The notes below the pieces were generated by a model. The model was not told the origin of the DNA. It saw only the letters and a list, made by a program, of their open reading frames with translations, and made no database searches. From contig OENT01000373.1 of assembly GCA_900239685.1 (NCBI GenBank), positions 1-64,000 on the forward strand: 64,000 bases of DNA, given 5' to 3'. This DNA is from Rotaria macrura. Taxonomy: Eukaryota > Rotifera > Eurotatoria > Philodinida > Philodinidae. Of the stretch, positions 1 to 13,131 are shown in pieces. A program made the translations under genes and the position numbers. Position 1 is the first letter of the stretch. Every line of letters begins with the position of its first letter.

Positions 1-200
1 CTCGTATACAAAATCCGTAAACGGCTTCCATTTTCTACCGTATTCCTCCATATACGATTGTATTTGTCCGTATACGACACGGCGATATACGATCGTAATA
101 CTGGACCATGTAAAACGCTATAATACGACCGGTTACGATCGTGTGGGTAGTGTATACGGTCGTTTTCAGCCGTATACAAAGTCCGTAATCGTCGACCTGG
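1..200. repeat. Degenerate CGTATAC-type repeat patch
   Basis: Short variants of the self-complementary word CGTATACG recur throughout (cgtatacaaaatccgtaa near 4, cgtatacgac near 71, gatatacgatcg near 85, ggttacgatcg near 131, cgtatacaaagtccgtaat near 172). No fixed period is visible, so this looks like a decayed simple or satellite-like patch rather than a gene. It continues off the left edge. Confidence 0.5.
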
Positions 201-284
201 GGAGAGTTGTGAGGTTTTCTGAAAAGGCAGGAAAAGTTTCGACTTTTGAAATTCTGCTTATTATCAGGTTAAGTGTAGGGGTGG

Positions 285-430
285 CACTTAAACTTTACTT
301 TAAACCTTAAAGTTTGAAGTGTTTTACTGTAAACTTTAAACTTTAATTAAAGTAAATTACTTTAAACTTCAACGTCAATCAAAGAATAACACTTTAACAC
401 TGTAACTTTAAAAAAAGTCCAAATTAAAGT
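285..430. repeat. Degenerate TTTAAAGT-type repeat patch
   Basis: About 145 bases are built almost entirely of variants of actttaaa / tttaaagt on both strands (aaactttactttaaacctt, taaactttaaactttaat, ttactttaaacttc). There is no coding signal. It is the second of four neighbouring patches that each have their own core word. Confidence 0.5.
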
Positions 431-519
431 TGATATATTGATCGAGTACTCGATGATCATTCGTGATTTTTATCATAGTTCCATCTTAGAGACCTGCCGA
501 GTCAATTTTATTATTCCGA

Positions 520-660
520 AACCCGACCGGACTCCGAAAACTTTTTCAGTCACTAATTCGGTTCCGAAAAATTTTTATATCGCTTATTCCAAGTCCGACC
601 CCGATTCCAAAAATTTTTTTTCCGACTGCGGCTCCGACTCCGAAAAACTTCGAAAACTTA
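520..660. repeat. Degenerate CCGACTCCGAAAA tandem patch
   Basis: Units of the form ccgactccgaaaaactt recur with varied spacing (ccggactccgaaaact, ggttccgaaaaattt, ccgattccaaaaattt, ccgactccgaaaaactt). A short open frame here encodes the repeated peptide S/P-D-S-K/E-N/K, which is a consequence of the repeat and not evidence of a gene. Confidence 0.5.
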
Positions 661-999
661 TTATCGAAAGGGGGCGACCTCTGGTATATTTTATTGCTTA
701 ATTTTGAATGCACCTAACTAGATGAGCAAAGGAGTCAATGAAAATCAAAGCAAATTCAAAAAATATTTTGATGTTTATGTTTACGTACGGTGCAAAATAA
801 AAAATGACTGAGAAGTATTTGACCGAAGGCGAGCTTCAAAAGCTGATAGATGAAAATAATGAATCAGTAAAACTAGTACCAAAGAAAAAAACTTTACAAT
901 CTAGTAAAATATGGGAACATTTTCATACAATTTTTGTCAATGATTTGCGTTAAAAATTTGTTTCATGCAATACATGTACAACATTACCCCAGGAGAATC

Positions 1000-1310
1000 A
1001 TTCCGACCATTGGATCCGACCGGATCCGACAGGCATCCGATCATGTTTCTATCGAAGTTTCTCTTATCCGACGAAATCCCATCGGATTCCTGATTTGGAT
1101 CCCTAGTGTTGGATTTTATCGAATCCTACTATCGGAATCCGATTGGATTTCATCGTGTGATCAGACAGGCCTCTACTGCTGGGTTTAAATGCTAATTCGT
1201 ACTCAAATAAGAAAATAGGTTTCCCCCGTCGAATCCGTTACTGTTTCCACAACCCGGATTCCCATAGGATTTCATCGGATCGTCGGATCTGATCGGATTC
1301 GGTATGGGAT
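1000..1310. repeat. Degenerate ATCGGATCCGAT-type patch with internal inverted repeat
   Basis: The segment is saturated with ggatccga, tcggattcc and ggatttcatcgg variants. The stretch near 1068-1091 (ccgacgaaatcccatcgg) is an imperfect inverted copy of the stretch near 1257-1282 (ggattcccataggatttc), so the block could fold back on itself. Its GC content is visibly higher than the flanks. No gene is supported. Confidence 0.45.
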
Positions 1311-1326
1311 TCATTCACCTGGGTTA

Positions 1327-1393
1327 GTGACTCACAATCGGCGTTGCCAATTGTGCGTTTAAACGCGTTTTTCCAAATGTTTGTCTGCCTGGG
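1327..1393. mobile_element. Fragment: end of the foldback-element family seen at 37.0-37.4 kb
   Basis: This stretch (gtgactcacaatcggcgttg through to ttgtctgcctggg) aligns by eye, with few gaps, to both outer arms of the foldback element at 37045-37415. Shared words are cacaatcg, cgttgcc/cgttccc, gcgttt(a)aaacg and tgtctg at the tip. Only one end is recognisable here, so this is an old, partial copy or a related family member. Confidence 0.5.
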
Positions 1394-1488
1394 TAGCCGC
1401 CACCCTAGGCATAGATGTTTATTCGCTACTTCATGTATCCAGAGTGTCCCCACTTTACATAAAACACACGCATACATAGGAGAGATAG

Positions 1489-1508
1489 GAAGAGAGAGAG
1501 AGAGAGGG
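1489..1508. repeat. GA microsatellite
   Basis: A short run of alternating GA (gagagagagagagagaggg). Confidence 0.8.
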
Positions 1509-1560
1509 ATGAACATATATTAGAACAATGGAAAGAGAACATAGAGAGAAAGGAGAAAAA

Positions 1561-4500
1561 TCATTGGAGCTTGCCATCAATATCAGCACAACTTAGAAGT
1601 CGATAATTGATTTCTTTTAAATTAAAATTATTTGTTTCACAACGCTTAATTGATTTTAATTTTCCTTTTAATCATATAAGGAAAAGAAGGGATTTCGGAA
1701 TTAATGACATGTCCTCTAACAGGATTATACAATAGACTAAAACATGAATTTATTTTCTCAGAATTCTTTCCACGTATATCAGCCGTTCTAAAAAAAATAA
1801 TCAGTCAAAATACAATTCTCTTCAAGTCACTTTATCTCTACTAGTCTCTAACGAATACAGTCAATTACGAAATAATAAAAACCCAAAATACTTAATATGA
1901 AATTAGATCCATCAGGAAAAAACGAGATTACTCAAATGTTGTGCTTACCTGTAAGTATTATAAATCTTTATTGCTTTTCGATTAGTTCTTTTACATAATT
2001 ATCAAAAAGATTCTGTAGTAATTTTTATATTGTTAGAGAACTATTCATCGCTTGTGTATCGAAATCACGTAAGACAGAAAGTTGTGTCCCTTTTATTTAT
2101 CATTCCAGTTATAGATCGACATCAGTATAAATGGACCGTTGAATTTGAATAAGATTTTTCATTGAGTACCTAACCCCAATGTTCGAAGTTTCTCATTTCT
2201 GAATCACGCATGAATGCCCTTGTTTTTCGTTCTAAAATCATGCCATCACTATCTGTTTTCTTTTCGTTCCAGTGCTTACTTCTTACAGCTTATACTGTCA
2301 TTGTTTATATCGAACATGGGTTTTATTTTTATTGCGAATGATTTCATATTCTTTAAATGAATTATGTATTCGTCTTGATCATCTTATTTCACATGTTTGT
2401 ACAGTCAATGATTGAAAGCAAAATTATTTAACATTAGTATTAAAATTTTACTTATTACTATTATGATTCAAAGTAGATTTGAGACTATTGATAATCAATT
2501 TTTGCCCAAATCATAAGATGATGAACCAAACAGTCTCAACAATAGATGGGAAAATGTCAACTAATAACAAAAATATCTTCTTTTGAAGTTGAGTCAAATC
2601 TTGTCACTCTTTCAATGCTAACATAAAACTGACGAAAAGATCGTATAAAGTGCACATATAAATGAAACCCATTAATAGCCCGACATTAATTAGACCCCTT
2701 CGTCAATAATTCTGTACATAGGAACTACTTGCAACTCTGTTCTGTTTACAGGATGCAGAAAATCTTGCACAAAAGGAATCCGACATTGCTTAGATATATT
2801 CCTTGGTGAAAATATTTGTGACATATTTTTCATATATACAGATGGAATTGTCTCACAAAACAAAGAAGGTTAAATGAAACTAGATAATAAATCGATTTAA
2901 TTCAAATACAACTGATATAACATTTCAATGCAACTATTAGTAGAAAAACAGACTAAATCAGATATTCCATGTTGTGATGGTGAAATCATTCATATAGCTA
3001 AAGCTTTCAGAAAAGAAAGCTTAGCATAACGATGACAACGACCACACCTATCTGCGAAGATTATTACCAAATTATAGAGATCAAACAATAACGGTAAAAA
3101 TCTCTCTCTATTCAAGCGATAGAAGAATTCAGTTCCGCTTCAGAGCAGTTTGAAAACATGAGCAGTGACTCGTTATTGATATTGTATTTTGAGAAACTGA
3201 GTAATCAATGGTTCTAAAAAAATTTTTATTTATTCTAGAAAGGTATCTTTTCTAAACTCGAGTACTAATCACTTATTTTGGATATAAATAGAATGCCATA
3301 ACTGTTTTAAATTTTGAGCTTGAAAAAGACGGTAATGACAAGTATTTTACTCAACATCCCAAATCTTTCAGTATCTTGCGGCGACAAAAAAAATGCAGTG
3401 AGATTCAATGTTGTATGCAATAAAATAGAATTTTATCATGTGTGAAACGAAACGTCACAGTGATATATGATCGTGATTTGAAAGTATTATATTGTTAAAT
3501 TTATTAGGAAACATTTTCTCATTCATTGTCCAATATTTTCTGCTGAGAAAAGTCAAAGATTACTATGTTAGTCTAGAGCGATTGTGCTCAGTACTACTTT
3601 TGAAGTCATCTATAGGTTTCGTGAAATCCACTATATTGTAATGAAAGAAAAATATAGCTAGCACACTTCGTATACAGAAGTATTGAAACCAAGGGGAAAA
3701 AAGCAGACTTCTGTACTTCAGAAGTACCAAGAAGTAAGTATTTGTTTTTTTTGTCGATATCCAAAATCATTATCTATAGAAAAAATCTCTCATCAACACT
3801 TTACTCATCCCAAGAAGGCTCGTTTGCAAACATGTTTCAATAGTCAACGAACTGTATTTGACTCTCATGAAGCCCATTGTTCTGTGTAGGTAACTGAAAG
3901 ATTCATTGTCAATATAAGTAATAAAACTCATATAATTATTTGAAATTCTGAGATTTGTCAATGTAAGAGAAAATCTATCATCAAGCAAAGAAAAAATTTT
4001 CTTATATTTCGACTGAAATTATCTAGAACATTAGTTTATTAAAAATTATATTTTTTTCCAAGATATTTTCTACATCTATGTAAAAATAAAATACTTGACA
4101 AGAGACAAACTTTTATATGTAAAAATTTGACTTAGAATATATTGACCATCAAGCTTGTTATAATTACTTCTTGTTAGTACTCGTTGCCGTTGATCTGTTA
4201 TTAACAATTTATAATAAGAAGATATATAAATAGTTTCCTTTTAAACCTAGACTTGGCCCCAACAATAGAACGAGATTGTTATATATAAGTGCGTACTATA
4301 TATGAACTTGTGGATCTTTCACGTGAGCAACTCTCATATGCGGAAGTATCCATATAAGAAGTACGAAACTACAAGATATGAATGTGGATCCAAACGAAGT
4401 ATCTTTCATTCGTTGTGAGAGAAGTTTTGAAACTATGAAAAACTTGTTAAAATTCTTCGTACATTTAGATTCATCCACCAATAGGCTGTTCATATGTTTC

Positions 4501-7500
4501 AAACCATCTTAACAATCATCGGACGTAAGTGTATTTGTTACTGAGTCTTACATTTAGAGTCATATCGATACGGAATTCTTTATAAAGAGTTGGACTTTCC
4601 TCTAATAAAGTTACATTTCTTGCTTCCATTTCCATAGTATGGAAAGTATCAGAATGTGATCGGCAAGTTCAACTTTGCAACATGTTTTAATATTCTACTA
4701 GACGTTTTTACTCTCATCATCGAGTACTTATCAAGTGTGTTCTAGTTTTCAATGAGATTTCAATCCTAAGAAACGGCTTCACTATTGGAAAATACGCAAC
4801 TCTTAATGATTGTAATTCTTTTATCATAGCTCTGCTTTTAGCCTGAAAAAAGCCTCATGGTACGAAAATAAACGAATTCTATTATAATGTCAAAGTTAAT
4901 TTATGTATAAAAATTCTATTTATTTAACCTTGAAATTCTTTAATGATTATGGTGTAATGAATCGTATTCTCTCGTTGAACAATAAAATGAGTTTCATCGT
5001 AACTTAGGTATACTATTTTATCAGATGTCTTCTCTGGGATTCAACATGAGGATAAGAATAAATGTTTAGTTTCTTTCGACATATATCAAACAAAATCGAG
5101 ATCATTTTCAAGAGAAGAATTTTCTATTAGAATAGTTTTTCATTGATTGTGTTTCAGGTACGAAATTAATCGAAATTTCAGAAATCTTGACCCAAAAGAA
5201 TCATACGTATGTCATTATATTGTATTCGAGCTTTATTGGATTGATTTTTCCCCCCGAAAGATAAAGAGGTAGAGAATGATGTCACAAAGATCAGAGTCAC
5301 GCGATCTTCACATGGTCTGTAAGTGACATTGCACCCAGTTGAAATCTCAGATAGTCAAAGACAATAATAATAGCACAGTGGTTATCAAGATGAATGGAGT
5401 AGTTGTACTTCTCTTGGAAAAATAAAGATGTTTGAGACCTACACGATTTCTACTTAATCTTCTCACTTTTAGAAAATTTTCGTAAATACTCATAAAACTA
5501 ACGGTTGATCAATTTATCTGCATGCATTTTTTTTCTCAACGTTCATGCCACTATAGACTGTTGGATTCTGTAATGAAACATTTGTATGGCTATTAATATC
5601 TTGGTGAAAACTATAGTCTCAAGAATGACGAAAAAACCAACAGGGTAATTCTTTACGCACCACTCAATAGATAGATTACAGTTCGAGAGTTAAGAACATG
5701 TTCTTTAAATTCTAGTTTTACCGCTAAAGCAGTAGTTCTCCAGGCTTGGAAAACAATTATAATAAAGTTAATTTGCTAATTTTCTTTAACACTTGTAGTG
5801 GTATAAATGAAGAAAATTTTCAATACAGTACTGGAACTGCACTATATGTATTTTGATTTCTATCGAATGTAATAGACATATTAGTTAACATAAAATACTA
5901 GGGTTCTTGATCAGAGGATGGATGCGGTTATCTGTGTAAATAGAGAGAACCAATACACTCTAGCTAAGTGAAACCCGAGTCCCCACACTTGAGCAATTAT
6001 TTCATTTCCAACAAAAAAGCATTATCAAAATAAAAGGATTTTCTTCTTAAGATTTTGAAGATTTTTGAAAATATTTATTAATAAATGTAGTTATAGATAC
6101 TGTTCAACTAAAACAATTAAATTTATTTGTATGCTTTAACATGATAATACTAATATCTTGATAATTAATATGTTTCACTGATTCTCTTTTTAAACGATCC
6201 TATATTTTTTCGATCGAAATTTTACTTTCATTTTAAATGAAAAGAAACATCCTCGTTGTACTCTCTAATCTATATCAATCCATGTCTCTATTATCGATAG
6301 TGTGAAAGAAACATTAGCAAGTTTGTTCTTAGAATTATGGTGCATGTACCAGTCATAAATCAAGCAAAACATTGATAAATCTTTAATCCATAATTTGCTT
6401 TAGCTGAAAAACGATTTAGTAAATTGTTTTCTCTATCGAACAATGAAGTAGAAATACATATTTTTAAATTCATCAATAAAGGCATTTAAAAAATAATCTT
6501 AAAATCGTTAGCAATGCCGTTCGTCTGTTAAAAGGATACATGAGGAATAAGTAACGTTTGTTAGCTATTCTGTCTTTTATCATCGTATTTTTTTGTGTTT
6601 TTTTAGTACTAGAGCATGTTCGTTGGGCTTCATGTACCATTCGATTAGATCAGTTAATTTTAATCATGTTCTGAACTTACGCAAATAATGACGAAACATT
6701 TATCCATATTATCTAACTCTATTGAATAATTCAGTATAAACTTTCCTCGTCAGATACATAGTAAACTTCGTTTTACTATTGTAACCATTATCATGAGAAC
6801 TTGCATGAACTAGATTCAATTCGACGTTGAATGTTCTATTTATAATCTTCTCATTTACAGCATTATCTATATTTTTTTGACAGAAGGTTTGCACGTCTTC
6901 CTTTCGAATCGCCGATGAAATTCATTAGATAAGTGAAATTAACTTGTAATAGTCACAGGGAGAACATAAGAGAAAAGAAAATAGTTGTGAGCTTAAAAAT
7001 TAATTTTGTACTCGACAACACGATTTCGTCTGACTATTCTCGTCATTTCTCAAGATTTAGAGCTTAATTTTTACTAGGTTTTTTAATGGTGCCTCTATTA
7101 CCGCAAAATCTTCTTAATGGTCGTTTTTCACTGACACTTCCTATTTCATTCCTGATGTGGATTCCTCATCATGGATTTGTAACAGTAAAAGATGCGAAGG
7201 GATCAAATTCCTTCAAAAACAACAATCAAAGACACGTGATCTTATCAATTCTTAAATTGAAAAGCTTTATCATTTTCCACTCAAATCATTATTCGACAAC
7301 ATACGTAATTCGTAACCACCGTACGTTTTCAAGTGACCAACTATGTCTTCGAACATATATATATATATATATTGGCCGTAGGCCAATGTTAGAGTCAAGT
7401 TAGGGCCTGTAAAAAGTTCAATGGAACAAAAACTTTAGATATCAGTAGTGACACTTGTTTGTAAACAATCGATCGATAAATGAAAGTTTTGTTTAAAAAG

Positions 7501-8209
7501 TTATAACCAATTTTATGTGGGATTTCAATTGACACAAAAAAATGATTTATAACTTTTCTAATATAACTCCGAGTTTTCTGTCGATAATTATGTAAGTAAT
7601 TACATGCCATCGATTTCTTGTAGCTCATGAAAAGAATTCTGAATTCAACATCTACATCTTTACCTCTGTATGAATTTAAAATTATCAAATACAATTCAAT
7701 ATGTAAGTCCATGAACCGAAAGCCTTCGATCACATTCTCTGATATATGTACAAATGCCTCTTTCATACTTGTAGAATATCCACGTGGAAGCACTACATTC
7801 ATCTCGAAAACACATAAAAACATAGTACAAGATAAGATAGGAATAGAGAAAATATCGAAAAAGATAAGTGCAAGTATACGTATGTAAATATTTACAAGAA
7901 ATTTCTTCTTAATGAAAACTTACAAATACGAATCGATTAGTGCCATCACTATCAATTATGACGCATCTATAAATGTTTCTTAAAAATTAGTTACATAATA
8001 TAGACCTGCATTCTAGCGAAATATTTTCGACAACAGGTGATGCCTAGTCTCATTTGTTTTATGATTAACAACCAATCATAAAAACATAGTTCGAGCTACT
8101 GTCAATGTTAAAGATAACATTTCGTCACGTCCTTTATTTTCGTGATGATTTTATCAACACAATTTCATAAAATACAATAGTTTGAAAAAAAAAGAAGAAG
8201 AAGAGAAGC
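1561..8209. other. Gene-free AT-rich spacer
   Basis: No recognisable gene, RNA gene or transposon was found over about 6.6 kb. The longest open stretch is 142 codons on the minus strand (7395-7823, starting at a real ATG). It resembles no family I know and is overlapped by an open plus-strand stretch at 7627-7887, so it is left unassigned. A TA microsatellite at 7355-7371 runs directly into a small perfect hairpin at 7371-7387 (attggcc, loop gta, ggccaat). Confidence 0.4.
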
Positions 8210-10599
8210 ATGTATCAAAATGGTAATGGTAAAAAAGATGATCATGATTCCTTATCTGATGGTTTAACTGTGAAACAATTGTTTGAAAATAATGATGGTT
8301 TAACATATAATGATTTCATTATTCTACCTGGTTTTATTAATTTTTCATCAGATAATGTATTACTTGAATCTAGACTTACAAAAACGATTACCATCAAAAC
8401 ACCGTTCGTATCTAGTCCGATGGATACTGTTACAGAATCCGGAATGGCTAGTAAGATTTACAGAGAATATTTGAATGAAAAAAAACACAGATTATTAATG
8501 CAACAATTAACAAACGTAAATATCTTTTAGTTGCGATGGCATTGAATGGCGGCATTGGAATAATTCATCATAATTGCTCGGTAGAATATCAAGCAGGAGA
8601 AGTAAGACGTGTTAAACGTTATGAGCAAGGCTTTATTACTGATCCTATGATTCTTGCACCAACTAATACAGTTGCAGATGTTTATGCTATTAAAAAATTA
8701 CATGGATTTTCTGGTAAAGCAAAACACGTTTTTTTTTGTTAACCTTCTTTAATCTAATCAAATTCTATGGTTATGAAAAGGTATTCCGGTGACTGAAAGT
8801 GGAAAAATTAATAGCAAATTATTAGGTTTAATCACATTTCGTGATATTGATTTTTTAAATAAAGATCATTGGTCAACTATTCCTGTTAGTCAAGTAATGA
8901 CGCCAATTGAAGAGCTTGTAACAGCTAAGAATGATCTTACACTTAAACATGCTTACAATATTCTACAGCGAAGTAAAAAAGGTATGTAAAATTCTCATCT
9001 TGAATTTATAACCTTGGATACTACTTGATAAAATTTTTCGAAGAATTCATGAATAGAAGTTATCATGGAATTGTCGATGCTCATTTATTCTGAACAAATA
9101 TGTGAAATAAATACTAATGAAATCATGCCATGTTCGGGCATATTTTTGATATAGATAAGATTTTTAATCGGACATATTTGAAATTCTTCGTTCTTCTCGA
9201 CGTTAATAGTGAGATGAATAATATAAATTAACTAGCCGTCAGCTATCAGAAGAACGTTGAAGCAGTAATGTAAGAGCTGAACCATTTTCGAGGTTCTTGT
9301 TGAAACGTGTTGATTCTCCGACATGGACTATTTCTAACGAGAAATAACTCTCAATCAATTACAAATGTTACTGTTTGCAAGCACCTAAGAACGAAAGTCC
9401 TCGTTGAGATTGTTCTGATAATATCCTAGAATTATCTTACAGTTTAATCATGTAAACTTGATTCAAAACGAAAACTCCAATTGCATAAGTAGCCATTTCC
9501 GTATATCTATGTATTCAACAGTAAAAAAAAGTAAAATGAGAAATTTTCTGTTATGTTGACTTTTATTTTTTCAAAAATATATTTGCTCTAGGTAAATTAC
9601 CCATTGTTGATGAAAATGGTGATCTTGTTTCATTGATTGCTCGTACTGATTTGGAAAAAAATCGTGATTATCCACTAGCATCGAAAGATAATCGTCGACA
9701 ATTACTATGTGGAGCAGCTATTGGTACACGAAAAGAAGATGAAAAACGTCTGGAAGCTCTTGTACAAGTTGGTGTCGATGTAATTGTACTTGATTCATCA
9801 CAAGGAAATTCTATCTATCAAATTGATATGATAAAACATATTAAAAAGAAATATCCACATATAGAAGTTATTGCAGGCAATGTTGTTACACAAATGCAAG
9901 CTAAAAATCTAATTGATGCTGGTGCTGATGCACTTCGTGTTGGCATGGGTAGTGGATCGATTTGTATAACACAAGAGGTTATGGCTGTTGGACGTGCACA
10001 AGCAACAGCTGTGCATAAAGTAGCTGAGTATGCTCGTCGATTTGATGTACCGGTTGTCGCTGATGGTGGCATATCATGTGTTGGACATATTGTTAAAGCA
10101 TTAACATTAGGAGCGAATTGTGTTATGATGGGCTCATTATTAGCTGGTACACAGGAGGCACCTGGTGAATATTACTATCAAGATGGAGTTCGACTTAAAA
10201 AATGTAAGTTCACAATTTTCTTTTTTCTTTATATTGTTTCGTTTCTGTTTTTCTAAAAATAAATTTCTACGTTTAGATCGTGGCATGGGTAGTCTCGATG
10301 CAATGAATGCATGTCAGGAATTATCAGCTGCAAGTCGATATTATTCCGAAGCTGATCATGTCAAAGTGGCACAAGGAGTTGCAGGAAGCGTTGTTGATAA
10401 AGGAAGTGTTCATCGATTCATCGGTGGTTATCTTTATACAGGTGTGCAAAAATCACTTCAAGATATTGGTTGTCAATCACTTAAACAATTACATGAGGAA
10501 TCTGATTATGGTACTCTTAAAGTTGAAAAACGTACAGCTTCAGCTCAAGTTGAAGGTGGTGTACATAATTTACATTCATATGAAAAGAAACTTTTTTAA
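8210..10599 (+). CDS. IMPDH: Inosine-5'-monophosphate dehydrogenase (5 exons)
   Basis: Catalyses NAD+-dependent oxidation of IMP to XMP, the committed step of guanine nucleotide synthesis, in the cytosol. Exons: 8210-8450, 8531-8713, 8781-8981, 9592-10203, 10277-10599. All four introns are GT-AG, and every junction splits a codon after its first base. The 519-residue product matches the usual animal length of about 514. Exon 1 carries the N-terminal strand and the SSPMDTVTE motif. Exons 2-3 carry the two CBS domains. Exon 4 carries DSSQGNS and the catalytic loop GSICITQEV, with the nucleophile at Cys333. Exon 5 carries [10 protein letters not shown] and the flap, and the product ends in SYEKKLF as in animal IMPDHs. 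Introns are 80, 67, 610 and 73 nt; the third is unusually long for this window. A possible AATAAA lies at 10873. No break is seen, so the gene looks fully functional. Confidence 0.97.
8982..9591 (+). other. Long IMPDH intron 3 (610 nt)
   Basis: Begins ggtatgtaa and ends ttgctctag. It is about eight times longer than the other introns of this gene. No embedded gene or repeat is visible. Confidence 0.9.
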
Positions 10600-13131
10600 A
10601 AACTCTTCCTTTTTATATTCTGTAATCAATTCTCCTATTCATTTCGTTGGGTTTTTTTCGGTTTGTTTTTCTGAGTACAGTTGTGCAACGTTTATATAAT
10701 GTAATCATTCCAATACTTCTATCGCAATATATACATATGTAGATTCATTTTTTTTTATAAAGCTATTAACAATGCTTTGCTAGTTCCATGATTCAAGATG
10801 CCAACGTATTTCGAGATACAGTGAATAATGAGTGTTGTTTTACGTCTATGTGTAATCACTCTTGGATAAAAGAATAAAATATACGAATACGTGTTACTGA
10901 TATTGTTTTTCAAAATTTTATTATTGAACGATTGTAGTACTACAAACAATTAGTTCAATGAAGTTGAAAATCGATTTTTGTTGTTAAACTCTACATTCAC
11001 CATATAGCTCAATGAAATGATTTCATTGTAAATACAAATTTCTTGTATTTTGTCTTTGATGACGCACTTGTTATCATTCAATAGATACTGGTTTCATCGA
11101 AAAGTGATTTGACAGGTGCAGAAATTCGCATGCGAGTCAAAATATTAAAAGAAATGAAAACATGATTTTCTGCGAATGGTCTATGGGATTACCCCTATCT
11201 AGGATTACATGTGTCGATAGTTGATTCGTTTCATCCTATACTGATTTTTTAGCAAGTAATCGATTAGAATATTTGAGTTGATAGATTGATCAATTGATTC
11301 AGTTAAAATTTTCATACATCAGCATGTAGATGAGAGATAAAATAGCTACAGAAAACGGCAGACTTAGTACAAAAAAAAATGGACATCAATAAAGTTAGTG
11401 ACTGGCTCAATCACAATAAATTCATTAGTTTCATAGAATTCTACTGTAAGAACAAGAGACGAATTCAACATAATCTTATTTTTCCGATGGATTCAATGTG
11501 AAAAGGATTTGTGATAGGACGAGAACCAATCTCACTTGAGAAGACAATCACTGAATCACATTTGATGGTTGTCAAATTCATTGTATTTGTACGAGAATTG
11601 TGAGACACATCATTTGATCACAATAACAAATAGATGGAGAAAAATGTAAAACGTATCAGAAAATCTCGAAAGTTTATCTTGAGAAGCAGGATACACCGAA
11701 CGAAATAGTATTCAAAAGAAATTCTTGATAAGAATTTTTAAATGTAATTATAAAGCTATTGATATTTCATCATTTTGTTCAATTAAACTGTCAAATAGTT
11801 TTGAAAAATCTCATATGTATAGAAATTAGTTTCGTATTCAATACAAAAATGAATGGTCTGTATTTCTGATTATCAAATATCGAAAGTTTACTACTGTCTT
11901 ATAAAATGATATTTCTAACTTTACCTGACACCTTGAGGTAAAAAGATACTCACGATGAGGATTCATCTTCTCATTTAGAAAAACGTTTTTGAAAATGACG
12001 AAATATTCAGCTGAAATTTCGCTTTTAAATAAGTTATTTGTTTCTGTAAGTATCGTCTTCAAATTTCACTAAAAGCAGATGTCTCTTTCTCGAAGTATTG
12101 AGAAATCAAAAACGTATAATAATTGTATTCGACAAACATGTTCCATACGTCAAGAATAAGATTTATCGATAGAAATCTCTTTAGAAGTTTACTGACTTAA
12201 CTGAGTTCTAATTAAAAGTGAAATACTACAATCGCAACCAGGGGGATGAATCGTTGGATATGTTTCATCATTAGTTCTCATCACATAGAACATAATGTAT
12301 TTATCTTTCATTATTGATTTATATTTGTAAAGAAGTACAAATATCGTACTACACGCTTCTGATAAAATTCAAAATTCATGTCCTAAGAAACATTAACAAC
12401 GTAATTTATTCGATTTGAATGAAATGAATTAGAAGATAATGATGTAATTCATGCGAACAAAAGTGTCAAAAAGTAATTCAATAGTGCCTTCTCAATGGCG
12501 GATATGTAATATTCATTAGATGAAGAGTATGAATCTAACAATCGACAAAAATTAGGAGAAAGTACTCCGTACCATATCATGGAGTAGAATGCATTTTTTC
12601 AAAGGTTTCCTTCTTTTTGGAAAATGATGATGCAGATAATGTAAGATTTCAAAGGGATTATCTTCGTCAATGAGTCACTTCTATTTAAACTACATTTAGA
12701 ACAAAATGGTTTTGGTCAAATAATTATCATTTTTGTTTCTTAAATCAGTTGAGTATTAAAGACTAAATTCCGAAAGAATATTTCCACCAAACCAAGCTGT
12801 TACTTCATCTTCTTCTCCGTCTTGTCAAGAATCATGTAAAATTATCTTTTAGATTAATTCAAGATAAGAGATAGATTAAAAGGACTTTGATAATCGGTTA
12901 TAATATACTTTTCACACGCATACTATGACTTACATGTTCACGATAACAATATTTAGGGACGTAATACGTCCATTGAAGTCACCATTTAATTACAGTTTAA
13001 TGCATTATTACATGCATGCATATGCATGAAAGATAAACTTTATTCATTTTAGATAGTCTTCAGTTAGTAGTGAAGAAAAATAAGTATTTTTTGAACTGAT
13101 TTCTCTAACCTTAGTCGTCATCAATCAATCA
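10600..13131. other. Gene-free spacer after IMPDH
   Basis: Contains the IMPDH 3' region (possible AATAAA at 10873). Beyond that it is AT-rich DNA in which I see no gene, RNA or repeat structure. Confidence 0.4.

Noticed and set aside
438-701. 87-codon open frame with repeated PDSKNF-like peptides.
   Set aside because: The peptide repeats simply translate the degenerate CCGACTCCGAAAA array; it starts at a non-ATG codon.
1238-1516. 92-codon minus-strand frame.
   Set aside because: It lies across the degenerate GGATCC patch, the foldback-family fragment and a GA microsatellite, and has no protein-like conservation.
4296-7200. Weak similarity between small frames at 4296-4502 (minus) and 7086-7250 (plus).
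   Set aside because: Limited to a few residues (W-I-x-P-H ... V-K-D), with no DNA-level alignment of convincing length.
7395-7823. 142-codon minus-strand frame as a gene.
   Set aside because: It has a real ATG but no recognisable domain, and the opposite strand is also open over part of it, so chance cannot be excluded.
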